A stretch of 64,000 nucleotides of DNA from Ziziphus jujuba (GCF_031755915.1 NC_083389.1:26853501-26917500); one strand, 5' to 3'; positions 24,138 to 37,552 are shown, numbered from the stretch's first letter. The notes: generated by a model not told the origin, from the letters alone. Translations and numbers: made by a program.

Positions 24138-24384
24138 AATGTGCTAATACAATGTGTTTGCTTACATATCAAAACCTACCTCATTGCCCTTAATTCAAAC
24201 GAAATAGAGAATAGGGTAAATTTCATTTAGATTTTATCATAATTATTTTTATAATTTTTAATTATAAAAATTAAAAAAATTAATAAATAAGATTTAAATA
24301 TTATTTTTCTAACTCATAGATCTAACTGTAATTAAAATAAAATAAAATAAAATATTCTTTTAAAATATCCAAAGCCACAAACCA

Positions 24385-24417
<33 letters not shown>

Positions 24418-25851
24418 CAGAAATTAAATTAAATTAAATGATAAATTATAAATACATTGAAATGACAATTATCATCATGACGGATACTTTGGAATCTTTG
24501 ACATGGACTTTGCTCCCCGTTCCTGTACTGGAGAGCTAAAAATCAAGGAAATAACATGGAGAAGAATTTTCACTCTTTCTGCAATCAAAGCTCTTTTGTT
24601 TCCACTTGGTCTGGTGAAGTTAAATCTAATACACCCATCAATTTTTTATTTTATTTTTTAATTTTAATTTGTTGTTTCACACGTAGTATATTATTACACA
24701 GTAAAGGTACGTGTCAAAAAGGAAAATCTAAGGCTCATGGGTGGGTTAATAAGTACAAGACTTTATGGGTCCACCCATTTAATCTTCTGTTTCAATAAGG
24801 CCGTCCCACATAGCAGCGGTCTTCTGTCCTTTTGCAATTTTGTACTTCAATCCCACACTCATGTCCTTTTTTTTATTATTTTTCTTTAGATTTTTTTCTT
24901 TCTTTCTAGTTTTTGGATTCGATTTTCTATCTCTCCTCCTTTTGCTTTTTTTTTTTTGGCCCCTTTCCGGTTTACCATACCTAACTGAACTTTTTTCCCC
25001 ATTGATTTTAACCAAACTATAATATTATTACATCCAATTTTCATTTACAAAGTAGAAACCAATTGGGAAATCAAACTCCCTTCGTTTGTGTAACCTTCAT
25101 TATTTTAAATACCCAACCCACATGACCATATTTTGATTCTGTGAAGTTGGGATTAGTTATAAAGTGCATTTAGTAAAAAGAATAATCAGATTAGAATTTA
25201 TTTCACCCCTAAAATTTTCCATTGGTCCAAACAACAATTTGTCAAGAGGAAGAGGATTCCGATTCTATAACATGGACAACAGCAATTGGATTCGTGTATT
25301 AGATCACCTTCCAGTTTGTCTACTACCAACCAAACATGTGTTAGCATGTGAAGAAGTCAAACTTTCAAGTCTAAAAGTTCATAGCAAATAACAAAATAAA
25401 AACCAAAACCAAATAACATAAAATTAATAAACAAAAGCGCATTTGCTTGGCATATATATTTAACAAATTGAACAACATCACAGTTCAAATTACATAATAA
25501 ATACTACAAAAGAATACAAATTTCCAGAAAACCAAACCCAACCAAATTAGAACTTGATCTTTATAAACATTGAATTATTTCTCCTCTCCCCTCTTCTCTA
25601 ATAAGCACATCACTGTGTACAAGGAAAAATATATATATTAAAACAAAAAAAGACTCACCTTATAGAATTCATTCCTCCAAATATCATATAAAATTCAAAA
25701 TAAAAACCGAGTAATTAAACAGCTTTTAACATGGAAATTGTGTTTGGGATTCAAAGATTCCTGATGGAATTTTTGTAACCCAACAAATATTGGAAATAAG
25801 CTAATTAAACAGTAAATAGTCCTGTTTATATAAAATGTTCAAGTAATTAAT
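23223..25851. other. Gene-free AT-rich DNA
   Basis: Holds (TA)n tracts, a long poly-T run and scattered short open frames with no family features. The right end (about 25400-25850) probably includes the 3' UTR of the minus-strand gene at 25852-27252. No other support for genes. Confidence 0.45.
24090..24132. repeat. Poly-T run of 43
   Basis: Uninterrupted T tract, the longest mononucleotide run in the window. It could be the poly-A end of an old retroposon in reverse orientation, but I see no matching body or duplication. Confidence 0.9.
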
Positions 25852-27252
25852 TTAGCCTCCCACAGCCAGCAAAGAAGGAATCGCAGATAAATTTGGAGTC
25901 GAATTCTTATTATCAGAAGCTTGTCTGATTATGTCCCTCTTTCCATCTTTTGAAGAAGAAGTTGGTTTGCTGAAAGCTCTCATTGGACTAGCAAAAGCCC
26001 AACTCCAGCTCCGGTTCCGACCATGCACAAGTTGACCTCCGGCACCGGCGGACATCGATTTCCCGTTCATGTCTTCCGCCGAAGATGAAACCAAGTACGA
26101 AGAAGACGACGAAGAAGAAGACGAAGAGGTCAACATAAACCCACCGAAAATCCCACCGCATTTGACTCTCTCTTTCATGCAATCGCCGGCGCCGGCACGG
26201 TGGTGAGCTGACGAGGAAGAAGAGACTTTTGGTTTGCCTTCGCGTTGGGATTCGACCCGCCGGAGAGTACAATCTCCGAATCCGGTGGAGATCCTCTCGA
26301 AAAAGTCGCCGGAGAAGCTCCGGCTTCCACAGCCAACAGATCTAGATCTCGAAACTTTGCGTTCGAAGGAAGAAGCCGAAGCGGTGGCTTGGCTATTCGG
26401 ACTGTTCTCATCGTCTTCAACAATGTCAGCTTTCTTGCCGAACGACGACGAAGAAGCCGCCGTAGCAGCGGAGCACTTGTCCTTCTGCTTCATGGCCGTC
26501 AAACCAACCGACGACGACGCCGTTTCGGAAGAGAAGGAAGGGATCTTGGAGGTGTCGCTGAAGCTCTTCTTCGACTTGGAGGAAGAAGAAGAGGAGAGAT
26601 AGAGAAATGACCAAAAACCCCCTCCTCTTTTTCTGGGGCTAAAATCATCGGCACCCAAGAAATGAGAATGAGGTCTGCTACTACTTGTACTACGAGCAGT
26701 GGCAGTGGATTTGCTCCGTTTGAAAACGACATTATTATCCCCCGACGACGATGACGAAGACACAGTCGTTTTCTTCTTCTTCTTGGCTAAAAGGAAAGGA
26801 ATCCTGGCCCGCCTACTACTATAATACTCTTCATTATTATAACCACAATCATCACTCCTACTACTTTTTATCGATGATGTGGGACGCACGGATAAAGAGA
26901 GCGAGAGAGAAGCTGAACAACTACCAACACCATTCACACCGCCATTTCCAACACCACCACCAGCATTGATGTCAGATCTAAAAGAAGGAGAAGAAGATGA
27001 AGAAGAAGACCCACGAATGGGAAGAGGGAAAGAGGATGAAACAAGTTTACCAAGCTTCTCTTGGAGGCAGAAAGCACAGATCCCACCTGGGTTGTTTCTG
27101 TATGGATGATCACTGCATTGCATTCCATCTCCCATATCTTGATCTTCATGACCTACACCAACTCTACCTCCTCCTCCTCCACCACCACCTTTAATCCCTT
27201 CCACCATCATCATCATCTGCGTTATACACCAAATCTTTTCCTTCCAAAACAC
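25852..27252 (-). CDS. Ser-rich plant protein with N-terminal CxxHP/CxxC motif, function unknown
   Basis: Single-exon open frame of up to 466 aa. Four Met codons in a row at about residues 13-16 make a later start (near 27216) as likely as the first ATG. After a Gly run comes CSDHPYRNNPGGICAFCLQE, a Cys-His-Cys-Cys arrangement that could bind zinc, followed by KLGKLVSSSFPLPI. This resembles the N-terminal signature of the plant UPF0503/OCTOPUS-like group and of related uncharacterised Ser-rich proteins; I cannot decide which. The rest is low-complexity Ser/Lys/Arg-rich and probably disordered, with conserved-looking islands DCTLRRVESQREGKPK and GRNRSWSWAFASPMRAFSKP. There is no signal peptide or membrane segment. 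The 5' leader contains GA-rich repeats and a cacgtgg at 27502-27508. Confidence 0.85.
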   Translation of the reverse strand: MFWKEKIWCITQMMMMVEGIKGGGGGGGGRVGVGHEDQDMGDGMQCSDHPYRNNPGGICAFCLQEKLGKLVSSSFPLPIRGSSSSSSSPSFRSDINAGGGVGNGGVNGVGSCSASLSLSLSVRPTSSIKSSRSDDCGYNNEEYYSSRRARIPFLLAKKKKKTTVSSSSSSGDNNVVFKRSKSTATARSTSSSRPHSHFLGADDFSPRKRGGGFWSFLYLSSSSSSKSKKSFSDTSKIPSFSSETASSSVGLTAMKQKDKCSAATAASSSSFGKKADIVEDDENSPNSQATASASSFERKVSRSRSVGCGSRSFSGDFFERISTGFGDCTLRRVESQREGKPKVSSSSSAHHRAGAGDCMKERVKCGGIFGGFMLTSSSSSSSSSSYLVSSSAEDMNGKSMSAGAGGQLVHGRNRSWSWAFASPMRAFSKPTSSSKDGKRDIIRQASDNKNSTPNLSAIPSLLAVGG

Positions 27253-27625
27253 TATGGCTTCTTTTTTCTTTTTTTTCCTCTTCTTGAGCTTCTGCTTTTT
27301 TTGGTTTTCTGTGAGAAAGAGAAGAAGAAAACAAAAGAAAAAAGAACAAGAGAAAACTCCGAGAGAGAGAGAGAGTCACAAAAAAAGAAAATAATAATTA
27401 AAATGGTGGCATTGGAGTAAGGAAGAGAGGTGGTGGGGGAAGAGTGAATACTGAAGAAGAAGAAGAAGAGAGAGAAAGAGAGAGGAGAGAGTCCCCAGGA
27501 GCACGTGGAAGACTGACTTACGCTTGGGTTTAAAAAAAAAACAAAAAAAAAAGGTTTGTGGAAAAAGACAACAAACACTTAATATATTTGCAGACCTATA
27601 TATCTATTATCCATCTTCTTCCTCA

Positions 27626-27629
<4 letters not shown>

Positions 27630-27656
<27 letters not shown>
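27630..27656. repeat. (CT)n microsatellite
   Basis: About 13 CT dinucleotides upstream of the minus-strand gene ending at 25852; on its sense strand this is a GA tract, a common element of plant promoters. Confidence 0.9.
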
Positions 27657-27660
<4 letters not shown>

Positions 27661-29004
27661 CTGTCTCTGTGATACTGTTACTGTTCCAATGCATTTCTTT
27701 TTGTATTTTTTTATTTTTTATTTTTTTTACTTTTTTACCTCGATCAGAATTCAGAATTAATGGAAGAACAAAAGCTTCTGGGCAGTAGCAATGGCATTAA
27801 GAGAGGTATATGTATATAGATATAGATTTAGATGTAGATTCCTTCTCTGCCATTTGATGAAGATTTTATATATGCCTACCTTCTTTGGTGCTACGTGTCC
27901 TCTCTTTGTCTTTTCCCTCTCCCCCCCGCCCCCCCTGCTGTGCCTTCTGTGCCTCATTCGACCTCTCCATACTACTTTTTTTGCTTGAAAACCTCGCTAT
28001 ACTATTACCATTATTTATTATATCCTATATATATTTATATATACATATAATTATGTGTGTAATTTATTTCTTCTCAGAGTTGGATATGCTGATTAATTTG
28101 ACAACTCCTTTGTAGGCCTGTTTTCTCAACAACTTTTTTTCTTCTTCTTGATGAGTTAGTGTTTTATTTGTTGTTATTTTCGAATGAGAGATAATTACTT
28201 TTGTCGAATATTCCAAATCTGAATTATTCGATTATATTTCGATCTAAAATTATTGTTTATCTCTGTTTTTAACTTATGCATGCATGCATGTATGCATTTC
28301 ACCGATATATATAATAATGGAAAACATGTTATAACAACTAATAACCCTGGCCATCAACGTTCACAAACACTTTTATGTAATTTTCTTTTTTGATAATAAT
28401 TAACGCTTTTTAATTTATATTTTCTAAAGAAGAAAAGACTTTATAATATTTGAAAAAATTTATTATACAATATAATAAAATAATAAAGGAGATGGACATG
28501 CATTAGATGAAGATGCACATCAATAATTAAAAAGCAGGGTCGTGTGACAGAAACATAATGAAAGCAATTTTGGTTTGTTATAAGACCATTCTTCAGTCTA
28601 CCAGAAACCCCCTATTCGCATTTGCTTTCATCCCACCAAGGGAGATCCATTAAATGTTATAAGGACCCCTACAAAATGTACCCTATTTAAACAATATATG
28701 AAGTTGACAAATCATATAATATATATATATATATGGTTTTAGTGTCCCATATGCACTGCATCGATCCTTTTCCTTATTAAACATCATCTTTCTCAATTCT
28801 TATTACACTCGTCATAAATAGTACTAGTTCCTTTTGCAACAATAGTTCTTCTCTTGTCTTCTCATTTTTGTTTTTTGTTTTATTTTTATTTCATAATTTT
28901 TTTATTTTTTTTATTTTTAAAAAGTGTACAATCCAATCACATCCAGATTCCCAAAAAAGATGCTCTTCTGACTTTCAAGGTCAAGCAAATTGCTTTTCCA
29001 ACCC

Positions 29005-29005
29005 A

Positions 29006-29033
<28 letters not shown>
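29005..29033. repeat. Poly-A run of 29
   Basis: Uninterrupted A tract in gene-poor DNA. No retroposon body or flanking duplication was recognised. Confidence 0.9.
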
Positions 29034-29036
<3 letters not shown>

Positions 29037-31154
29037 CATTTACTCCGAGTCAATCTTTTACTATGAGCTTCGGCCAATTAATTTTAACTTTTGTTTTTAC
29101 ACTATCCAACTTCAATTTAAATTAATTACCAAAAAGAACTTCAACTTATGTTGCAAACCACAACAAACTTGAAACAAATTTGACATTGATAATAATGATA
29201 ATAATAAATAAGTAGAAGTGAGAAAGAAAGAAATAACAATAAATAGTAGTAAATTATAGTGATAAAAATATTAAATGGGCAGTGATATGGAATTTGATGC
29301 CTGATCCAGGAATAGCAACCGTAGGATTTTGAGAGGCACATGGGGATCTTCATAGAGTATTTTGTCTTGTGGAAGCCCGTGAAAGCTAGAGCAAATGAGT
29401 TGGAGTTTCTTGGTAGTTTAATCCTAAAAAAACATACTTTTGGGTACGGCTTTTATGGCAATCAGCTATGGCTTTTCAAGGCTCTTCTTGTTGTATTCTG
29501 GAATCCAAATGCCCACATGATCTTTTATTTCAACCTATACACTGTCCAATCCCATGGCCTTTATCTCTTTGTTTCTTTCCCTATTCCTCTGCACCAGATT
29601 ATACCTCTCTTCCCTTACATCTCAGCCTTCCATTCGATATCCAATGGCTCTAAGAGCATTGCTTTAAATTCTCATTCTAAAAGTTGAAAAGCTCTCGTGT
29701 ATATAATCACCAGAAAATATTAATCCCAAAAGATCAACAAGGGCCCTCTTGTGTTAGTGGGTTTTGGTTCTTGATTTTGTGTTACACAACTTGTCATTTT
29801 CAGTCTTATAAAGTAAATGGTTAAGACTAGTCTGTCAAACCCACAATAATAGTTAAGATTTATTTACTTTATTATTATTATTTTTCTTAATTTTGTAAAT
29901 ACTATTAGCTGTGGCACCATTCTCGTCGTTGTCATTCTGATTTTGATATGCAATTAATGCAAGTATATGTGCATAGCATGTTGGTTGTAAGGAAATGAAT
30001 GGAATTTTCTGTATGTTTCCAAAAATTGCAATAGTAAAAGTATAGTATTTGAACTGTAAAATGAGATAGATACAATGTGCTTTGTGTTTATATTTAGATT
30101 CAGCCACTATAAATTATTAATATTATGCCCAAAATTACATGACCATGCTCTTTCTATTTTTTTGTGTACCAAATAATTTTACCGGTCCATATCAAAATCT
30201 ATTGATCAAGTTGTTTTTTTTTCCCTCAATTATCTAGTTCAGTCTTTCTTTTTCTTTTTTTTTTTTTTGGGTTCCATATCCAAGGAATAGTTACTGTTGC
30301 ATGTTAATAAAATTTTATCATATAACTTGCCGTGCTGCGTAAATAACGATTTTATGGTATGATAGTGATAATTTATTTATTTTTCGACTTAATAATTAAT
30401 TTGGCAAGCACAAAATTCTTTTTTTTGCTTGAAAGCAAGCACACAATTCATGGATCAGATCTATATTATCTATTATCTTTTATTTTAAAAAAAGAAAAAA
30501 GACATCGTGTACGGTGATTATTGCATTATGCCTTCTGTTGCCATTTGCTTAAACGCTTAATACTTTTTTGTACGAAGAAGTAATAATATTTTATTAACGA
30601 AAAAGGACAAAATTAGCGAAGAGTTATTATATGTAAAAATACTCTTGAGGGGACCACGCTCAATAGGCCATTAGGCCTTAACATGATAATAAATGCCGAT
30701 AGATCATAGATTAATTAGTTATTTATTGTTTGTTTATTATTTATTTTTATTTAATTATGGTTTTGTTTATTGGAATAGACAATAGAGCAAAGGCAGGTAA
30801 CAAAATCACTAGACAGAACTTTAGCCATATGTTGTTTAAAGGAGAGTTTGAAAGCTCAAATGATTAATTTTGTTATTTACTTATATTGTATTGAATGCCA
30901 GGTAAAGTAATAAAAATGTTAAATAAAAATACATAAAACAAGAAGAAAAGAAAAGAAAAGAAAAGAAAAAGTGTGTCTGGGTGTTGTGTGTGTTTTTTTC
31001 TTTGTTTTTTTGTTTTCTACTTGACCAGCAAAGGATAATAGCTTGTTTAGTTATGCATTCAGAAAAATTTGATTGTAAGCAGGCAATATTAAATATCCAT
31101 AAGGGTTGCTTTGGTTTTAATGATCACTTTATAAATTTTATATATAATTAATGC

Positions 31155-31160
<6 letters not shown>

Positions 31161-31192
<32 letters not shown>
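31161..31192. repeat. (CT)16 microsatellite
   Basis: Sixteen CT dinucleotides followed by a T run. Confidence 0.95.
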
Positions 31193-31198
<6 letters not shown>

Positions 31199-31518
31199 GG
31201 GTAAATAGTGCATCATAGACTCTCGAATAAAAATCGAAAGAAATTTCTCTTCTTCTTTTTTTGTTTTTTTTTTTTTTTTGGTGACTGATTTTCTTGAACC
31301 CCTAGGGCCCAAACTCACAGTATTTTGGGCTGAGAGTTCTCATTATAAGCCCAAATATCTTGTCTCTGGTAAAAATTGGTTTTGGGAGTCCAATTAGATT
31401 GTTAATGAAAATTGGGCGTGGGAAGTCCATTTGGATTGTTAACTTTCTTAATGTAGGAAACCCGATAACAAAATCGAGAAGTTCTATATACATTCCATTA
31501 GGAAAAGCTCCTCTTTTG

Positions 31519-31781
31519 AATGTGTTTAGTATAACCAACGCCAGTTGGTTCAGGTGGCTCGGCACTTATTTCTCTTAAGCATGGTTTCAGATTTGAATAT
31601 TGTGAATGGAGAAAATTGACGTTGGAAGTGCTTTACACCCTTGTGATCCGACCCGGTTTGATCCCGATTAGTCGGGGTCTAGTGACCACCGGAAAGATGG
31701 AGTTCTAGGGCTTAGTGACCTTGGGAAATATGAGGTCTACCAGATACCGGGAGTCGACCTAAAAAGAAATGTGTTTAGTAT
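31519..31781 (+). mobile_element. SINE with 14-bp target-site duplication
   Basis: The direct repeat aatgtgtttagtat occurs at 31519-31532 and 31768-31781. The 235-nt insert between them starts aaccaacgccagttggttca, like the tRNA-derived head of plant SINEs (A-box region near ggttcaggtggctc). It has a B-box-like ggtttcagatttgaa about 50 nt on, a GC-richer unrelated body (cttgtgatccgacccggttt), and ends ctaaaaag, a short A-rich tail. It is clearly more GC-rich than its surroundings. Family name not assigned. Confidence 0.75.
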
Positions 31782-32481
31782 GCCTTTTTGTTGCTTTCCA
31801 TTCGTAATTAAGCTTCTCAATAGTTAACTTGAGCTATCATAATTTTATTGCCCAGAATGTAAGAACTCTTCTCAAAAACAAACAAAACCAGAGGGAGATT
31901 ATAAAGCCATTTCTTGAGGACTTTTCTTTGCATGAAAGGTTGGAAATTTCATACTTGAACTCGCGATCTAATAAGCTCCAATGGCTTTGGTTGTTACTGA
32001 AAAATGGATATGGTGATTATATATATCTATATATATTTAGACACGAAATCCTTAAGCAAAATTAGGACATTTTTTAGGACTTTGGGATCAGTAGCACGGT
32101 ATGGACAAGGATAGACCATATATTATATATAAACTTAAATAAACAAAACAAAGACCTCCATGGTTAGGGGAATATATCTATTTCTATTCACTTCATAAAC
32201 TTAACTTACACCGGGTAATGATAGATTCTCATTACAGATATGGTATTATAATTTGTACATATACGCAAAAAGACACAATTCTGGTGGTGACAAAAAAACA
32301 AATAATAATAATAATAATTAAAAATTTTCAAACCAATGATGGGCATATAATCAAAGGTGTGAGTACTATATATATATATATATATTTATAGTAGCAGGAA
32401 GGCATACCCGGAGAAGATGAAATTTGAGTAATTAATAATTAAAGAGAGACAATTATTTGGTATTTTGTGTTGAAAAAGTTT
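31782..32481. other. Intergenic DNA and SWEET 3' region
   Basis: AT-rich, with (AAT)n at 32301-32319 and (TA)n at 32369-32386. Includes the probable 3' UTR of the minus-strand SWEET gene. No gene seen. Confidence 0.5.
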
Positions 32482-35400
32482 TCAAGTGGAGGATTGAGGG
32501 AGAATGAGGGGTTGATGATGTTGGAATCCTTCTTCGAGTAGTCCATCTGAGATAATATTTTTGGAGTTAATGGAGGGCTTTGCATTTCTGTAAATTGCAT
32601 ACAGAAGAAGCTGCGCTGTTCCAAGCAGAAACCCAGCCCCATTTGGTACCTATATATAACATAATATTATATTAACAATGCATGCACATAGTATTATAAT
32701 ATATATATATATATATATATGGACTTCATTTACATCTACATTGCTAGTACATTAAATACAAATTTCACTTAATTAGCGCGCGTTTGTATATATATAGATA
32801 TCTATAAGCAGAGGCCAGTACTAGTGCCTGTTCTTGGACCTCATTAATGTGTATGTTAATTTGGTGTGTGACATATATATGATACATATATAATTTTGAT
32901 ATATCGAAAGTATAATTCCGTTTTATATGTTGAAAATTAAATGATACAGCAAGCGTTAAAAATTATCAACTGAAAACCTACGTACTTTATATGTATGTGG
33001 ACAGTGTACTTTATATGTATGTGGACAGTTTTCTACTATAATCTATACTGTGAACATGACATGTTTCTATATATGTATACGTAAGTATGATATATATTTA
33101 CCCTATGTGGCCAAGCAGATCGATCTAGTTTGGTCCTATTGCAAATAACATTTAGACGGACAACCATTAAAGCATGGAGTCGGTGGGAATTTAAATCAAA
33201 ATGAAATATATATAAATCCAACAATAAAGAGGTTGTCATGTGTACTGAGTAGACATATATTTTTATTTTTTTTAATTTTTTTTTCCGTTGAAGGCCTCTG
33301 ATGACCCAGACAACAATCAAAATTTTGTTGGGTAATGACCATCGGAGGATAATATATATTGGCTATTTATACATATATATATATATATATATATATGTAT
33401 CTATATATAAAGAGCCTTACCCCAAGGAAAAGATCTTGAACAAGAAAAGCATATAGAGTCCAAATCCCTCCGTTGAGGAACAAGAAAAATGAGAGCAAGA
33501 ATGGCATATACTCCACGCTCTTGGTTGCCACTACTGTTTTCTGCAAAATCATATACAAAACATATACCACATATTACCAAATATAGAAGTCTATATGTAA
33601 TGACCCAATAGAGAACTCCTACTCTACTTGTATATATGCTTTTCTGGTTTGATTAATATATTTATTTCCAAATTTGCATATTATATATATATATATATTT
33701 TTAAAAAGCAAATTAGAAAGTTAGATTTGATTGGGAAAAAAAGAAAAAAAAAAAACAGAAAGAAAAAAAATTTTGGGCACAAAAAATTAGAAAGTTTGGT
33801 GGTATTGGTGGTAGATGAAAGCCTATCAAATGAAAGGTGACAATGAAAATTGAGTAGGTCTATTCATTTCCAATATGGAGGCCCTCCATGAAGCACTACT
33901 GTACTCTATTAGTTGTTTAAATTACCCCATGTGGGACTACTATTATTGAACCCCTTTCTCCTCCTCCATGCTTGGTAGCTTTAGGAGAGCTCCATCAATC
34001 AATGTAAATCGAGTACTTTTGAATTATTTGTTTTCATAATTCAACTTGACTTAGATTTATCCCTTTTTAAAAATTTACCTTCAAACTTAATTAAGAAAAT
34101 TTAAAATAAGAAAAAGGGTAAGAATAAAGGACTGATGACCATAATGGAGAGGGACCCTCTAACAGGGAACAGAATTAAAAGCAGGTTAAAAATGATGGAC
34201 AACTTGCTTAATATGATGGAGATATGTGTGTGTGTGTGTGAAAGTAGACTTTGGTTTTTTATATATGCCTAGATAGCATAAATTAAACATATGGAGAGAG
34301 ATCTCCACGCGCATATAGCTAGTTTTAATATAATATTCAAAATAATCAGACTATTATTATTATATGGTCTATACATATCTCAATATTGTCAATATATAAG
34401 TAATGGTGACCACGAAACATATGCGGACTCTATATTTATTACTTTTATATTTAAATAGAAATTGCCATCTGAACCGTCTGAAATTGCTGCCTCTCCAGAT
34501 GGCACCGACACCTTTTAAAACCAATTTATTGTATGAAATATGAATTACCCATCCGGATGTGCCCAAATCCATTCACTTTTCAATACAATTCGACCATTTA
34601 GTTATCCATAAGAACAAAACAATTCAACCATTTAGTTACCCATGAGATCGATCAGACTTATATTAAATGACTATCCCATTAATTAAAAACTTAAAGAATT
34701 ACAGGGTAAGTAATTATTATATGATATATATTACTGTCTATGGAAATTGCTATATCTATATGAGTATTAATTTTTTGAGAATAGGAATTGGATTACATAT
34801 ATATCTGGTTGAACAAAATGTAATTAGATAACTATAATGTTTATTTTTTGTTATGGCACAGAGAATTTGAAAGTAAAAGTAGAAAATAGATATATGGGTA
34901 TTGTATGGTTTGGAAAAAAAAAAAAAAAAAAATTACCATGGCAGATAGAGGCGATCCATACATGATAATGTTTAAGCCTGCACATAAGATACCTATTGCA
35001 TCAATACGTGAATCTCCCTTTAAAGCTAACCGAGTCAGCAAAATCGCTGCTGTTAGAAAACTCACATCCAATATCCCTACCAGGATTCCAGTCTTTACCT
35101 GCAAATTATTTTAGTCAACCATTTAAATATATATACATACATAAAGAGGAGAATTTTTTTCTTGAGTACAGAGCTAATAAACAAGAGAATAGGCCTATAC
35201 ATAGATATATAATTTTATTTAACTATTTAATACCACCATTTTATTTGAAGAATAGACAATATTTTGGTACTGAAAGATTGATAATTTCCATTTGGATTAC
35301 ATATAATCGAGCAGTTATGTTGTGTGACGCACATAGTAAAATATTTCTGTGCACATACCTTCATCTTTGCTGGGGCATAGAAAAGAAACAATGCAATATA

Positions 35401-35896
35401 GACAGTCTCAACCAGGACTCCGAAGCCATTAACAGTAGCTATAAGCAGTCCATCAGGCTTTGTGATCCCATAATAAACCCACAAGAATGAGCTTAAAAAT
35501 GTGCAAATATATGGAAGACTCTCAAACTCCTCCGTTGAACCCTGGTTTATGATTTGCCAAAATGTTCTCCTGCAATATTATTGTTCACAATTTCATCAAT
35601 ATCGTAAAGATTTTATATATGAATATATATATACATATATATATATATATAGAAGAGTTGAAAGAGAAAGCTTATGAAGTGCGTACGCAGGAGAAAGAAA
35701 CATGAGCACTGAGATGATGTTGCCTGCAAAACAAATAACAAATTAATTAAGCCATAATGTTACATGTATACTGCATTAAAGTTTGCAATTAGTTGAGGTG
35801 ATGATCTGCAAATTAATGAAGAAGTTGAATATTGCCAATTGAATTGCACCATTTCTTCTCACCTATAACCCCAACAAAGAAACTCAAGCTTTCCAT
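32482..35896 (-). CDS. SWEET bidirectional sugar transporter, clade IV (SWEET16/17-like)
   Basis: Membrane sugar uniporter. Clade IV members sit in the tonoplast and move fructose and glucose. Six exons in gene order: 35863-35896, 35687-35723, 35359-35569, 34937-35098, 33421-33540, 32482-32649 (complement). They are all in frame and give 243 aa, the normal clade length. It starts [20 protein letters not shown]. Two MtN3/saliva repeats make seven helices: the first has [20 protein letters not shown] and WVYYGI, the second [20 protein letters not shown] and [15 protein letters not shown]. The wording [20 protein letters not shown] and [12 protein letters not shown] is closest to the SWEET17 that I remember, hence clade IV. 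The cytosolic tail is short ([19 protein letters not shown]..). All introns are GT-AG; intron 4 is 1.4 kb of AT-rich DNA. Confidence 0.95.
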
Positions 35897-37552
35897 TTTA
35901 ATTTACAGAGAAAGAAGGGAGTACAAAGAGATATCTGTATCTTTTTCTTTTCTTTATGAATATATATGGAGGAGGATGAAGAAAGGGAGACATAAAACAA
36001 TGATTGAAGAAAGAGAGAAAAGAGGGAAAATTGAAAAAACTTTCTACTTATGGTATTCGTACATTTGCAGTAGGTATTGACTTTGATATGAAATAATTAA
36101 TATTATTATTTATTGATTTTATTAATTATACATGCGCTTGTAAGATAATTATCTCTCGGTACTATACTAGCCACCAAAAGTACTGGTATAGAAGTGGAAA
36201 CCATTGTTTTTACTCTTTTTATTATTTTGTTATTTTTTTTTCTTTTTTTTCTTTGTCTTTGTGTTTTTTTTGGGAAGAAGTGAGGAATCTGAAAATCTAA
36301 CCCCCCAGTCAATCATGAAAATTAAGCTGACCTGACTGTAGTGTTGTCCTCCCAATCAAACTTCTAGTACAATTAACATCCATGTGCTCAGACAATAATC
36401 GCCATTTTCAATGGAATTTCATCGAAATAAAATCCAAATTTTATTATATGAATTTATTGTAAATGTAGATTTAAGATCATGTATCTTTACAACTTAGTGG
36501 CTCACATGAAATGAAATATTGATATATAATATAGTGATCAGGTAGGGTTGAGTGGGTCACGAACTTAAAGGGATGAGAAAGATATATTTCATTTTCTTCC
36601 AAAATTAATATTAAAATGTTGCTTTCTTCCTTTGTTTTTTTCTTCTTTCTGTGATCTGAATTTTATTCTTGATCAAATAATTAATTTCTTTCTTTTTTTT
36701 AAACCCAAAAAAAAAAAAATATTTATTTTCTATTCTTGCACTTGGTCAATAGGTTGTGTTCAATTATTACAAGAATGTCATCGGAAAGCTGGGGGATCCT
36801 TATGTATAATTATGCTATTTTCCTCTGCATTCTTCACGTTTATATATTTAAATTACCTTTTGCAGAGATCAGCAAATCAAAAAAAATCCTCAATTATGAT
36901 CCTTTAAGCCAAAAACAAACAATAAAAAAAACAAGAGGACCCACTTTTTATAATGTGCATGTGTATCACACCAAAAGAGAAAGTAAAACACAACACAAAA
37001 GAACAGGAAATTTTGCAACTTGGAGTACCTTTGTTTAATGATCTGTATACGTATATAACACTGATAAAATGGTTCAATCATTTTTTATTTTTTGAGACAG
37101 ATTTTTTAATGATTAACCAAACTTGTTTAGGAATTTTTTCATGGTTATTTCTCACTGTGGGTAGTAAATATTACTCTGCAAGCTAATGAAAGATCAAATT
37201 CAAGGCTCAAATATTAATATTTTATATTCAATAATTTTCAATTTCTTATTTGAATTTATTTTATGAATATTTAATTGTAAATCTTCCCGTAATCAACGTG
37301 GAAGGATATGATCTTCTGGAGAGAATTGACCTTTAGAATATAATATATGGAGTTATTAAGTTATGTTGAATTTTATAATCTAATTTAAAATTGTAAATTT
37401 CAACATCTGAGTTTGAATGATTCCAACATTGGCATATATAATCTAATTTTACTATCAAATAAAACTCACAAAATATTTTCTTTTTATAATTCATACAAGT
37501 GAATTATGGAATTCATAATCAAAAATAAATATTTAAGGACTAACACTATCAT
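35897..37552. other. SWEET upstream region and gene-free DNA
   Basis: 35897-36000 is the A/G-rich leader of the SWEET gene. The rest is AT-rich sequence with no supported gene, RNA gene or TE structure. Confidence 0.45.

Larger units (their letters stand above)
27253..31518. other. Long gene-poor stretch
   Basis: The first 400 nt are leader and promoter of the minus-strand gene at 25852-27252. The rest is AT-rich with many homopolymer and TA tracts. Open frames such as 29340-29687 (+, 115 codons) show no family features, codon bias or splice context. I find no RNA gene. Confidence 0.45.

Noticed and set aside
26234..26610. Forward frames of about 120 codons inside the Ser-rich gene
   Set aside because: They are shadows of the minus-strand Ser-rich frame, with Arg/Glu-rich text from AGC/TCC codons read on the other strand.
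29340..29687. 115-codon forward frame
   Set aside because: No recognisable domain, weak start context, AT-driven hydrophobic composition and no neighbouring splice structure; likely chance.
31360..31578. LINE-like reading (GRGKSIWIVNF)
   Set aside because: The similarity to the LINE region after the reverse transcriptase is short, and the frame crosses the SINE boundary at 31533.
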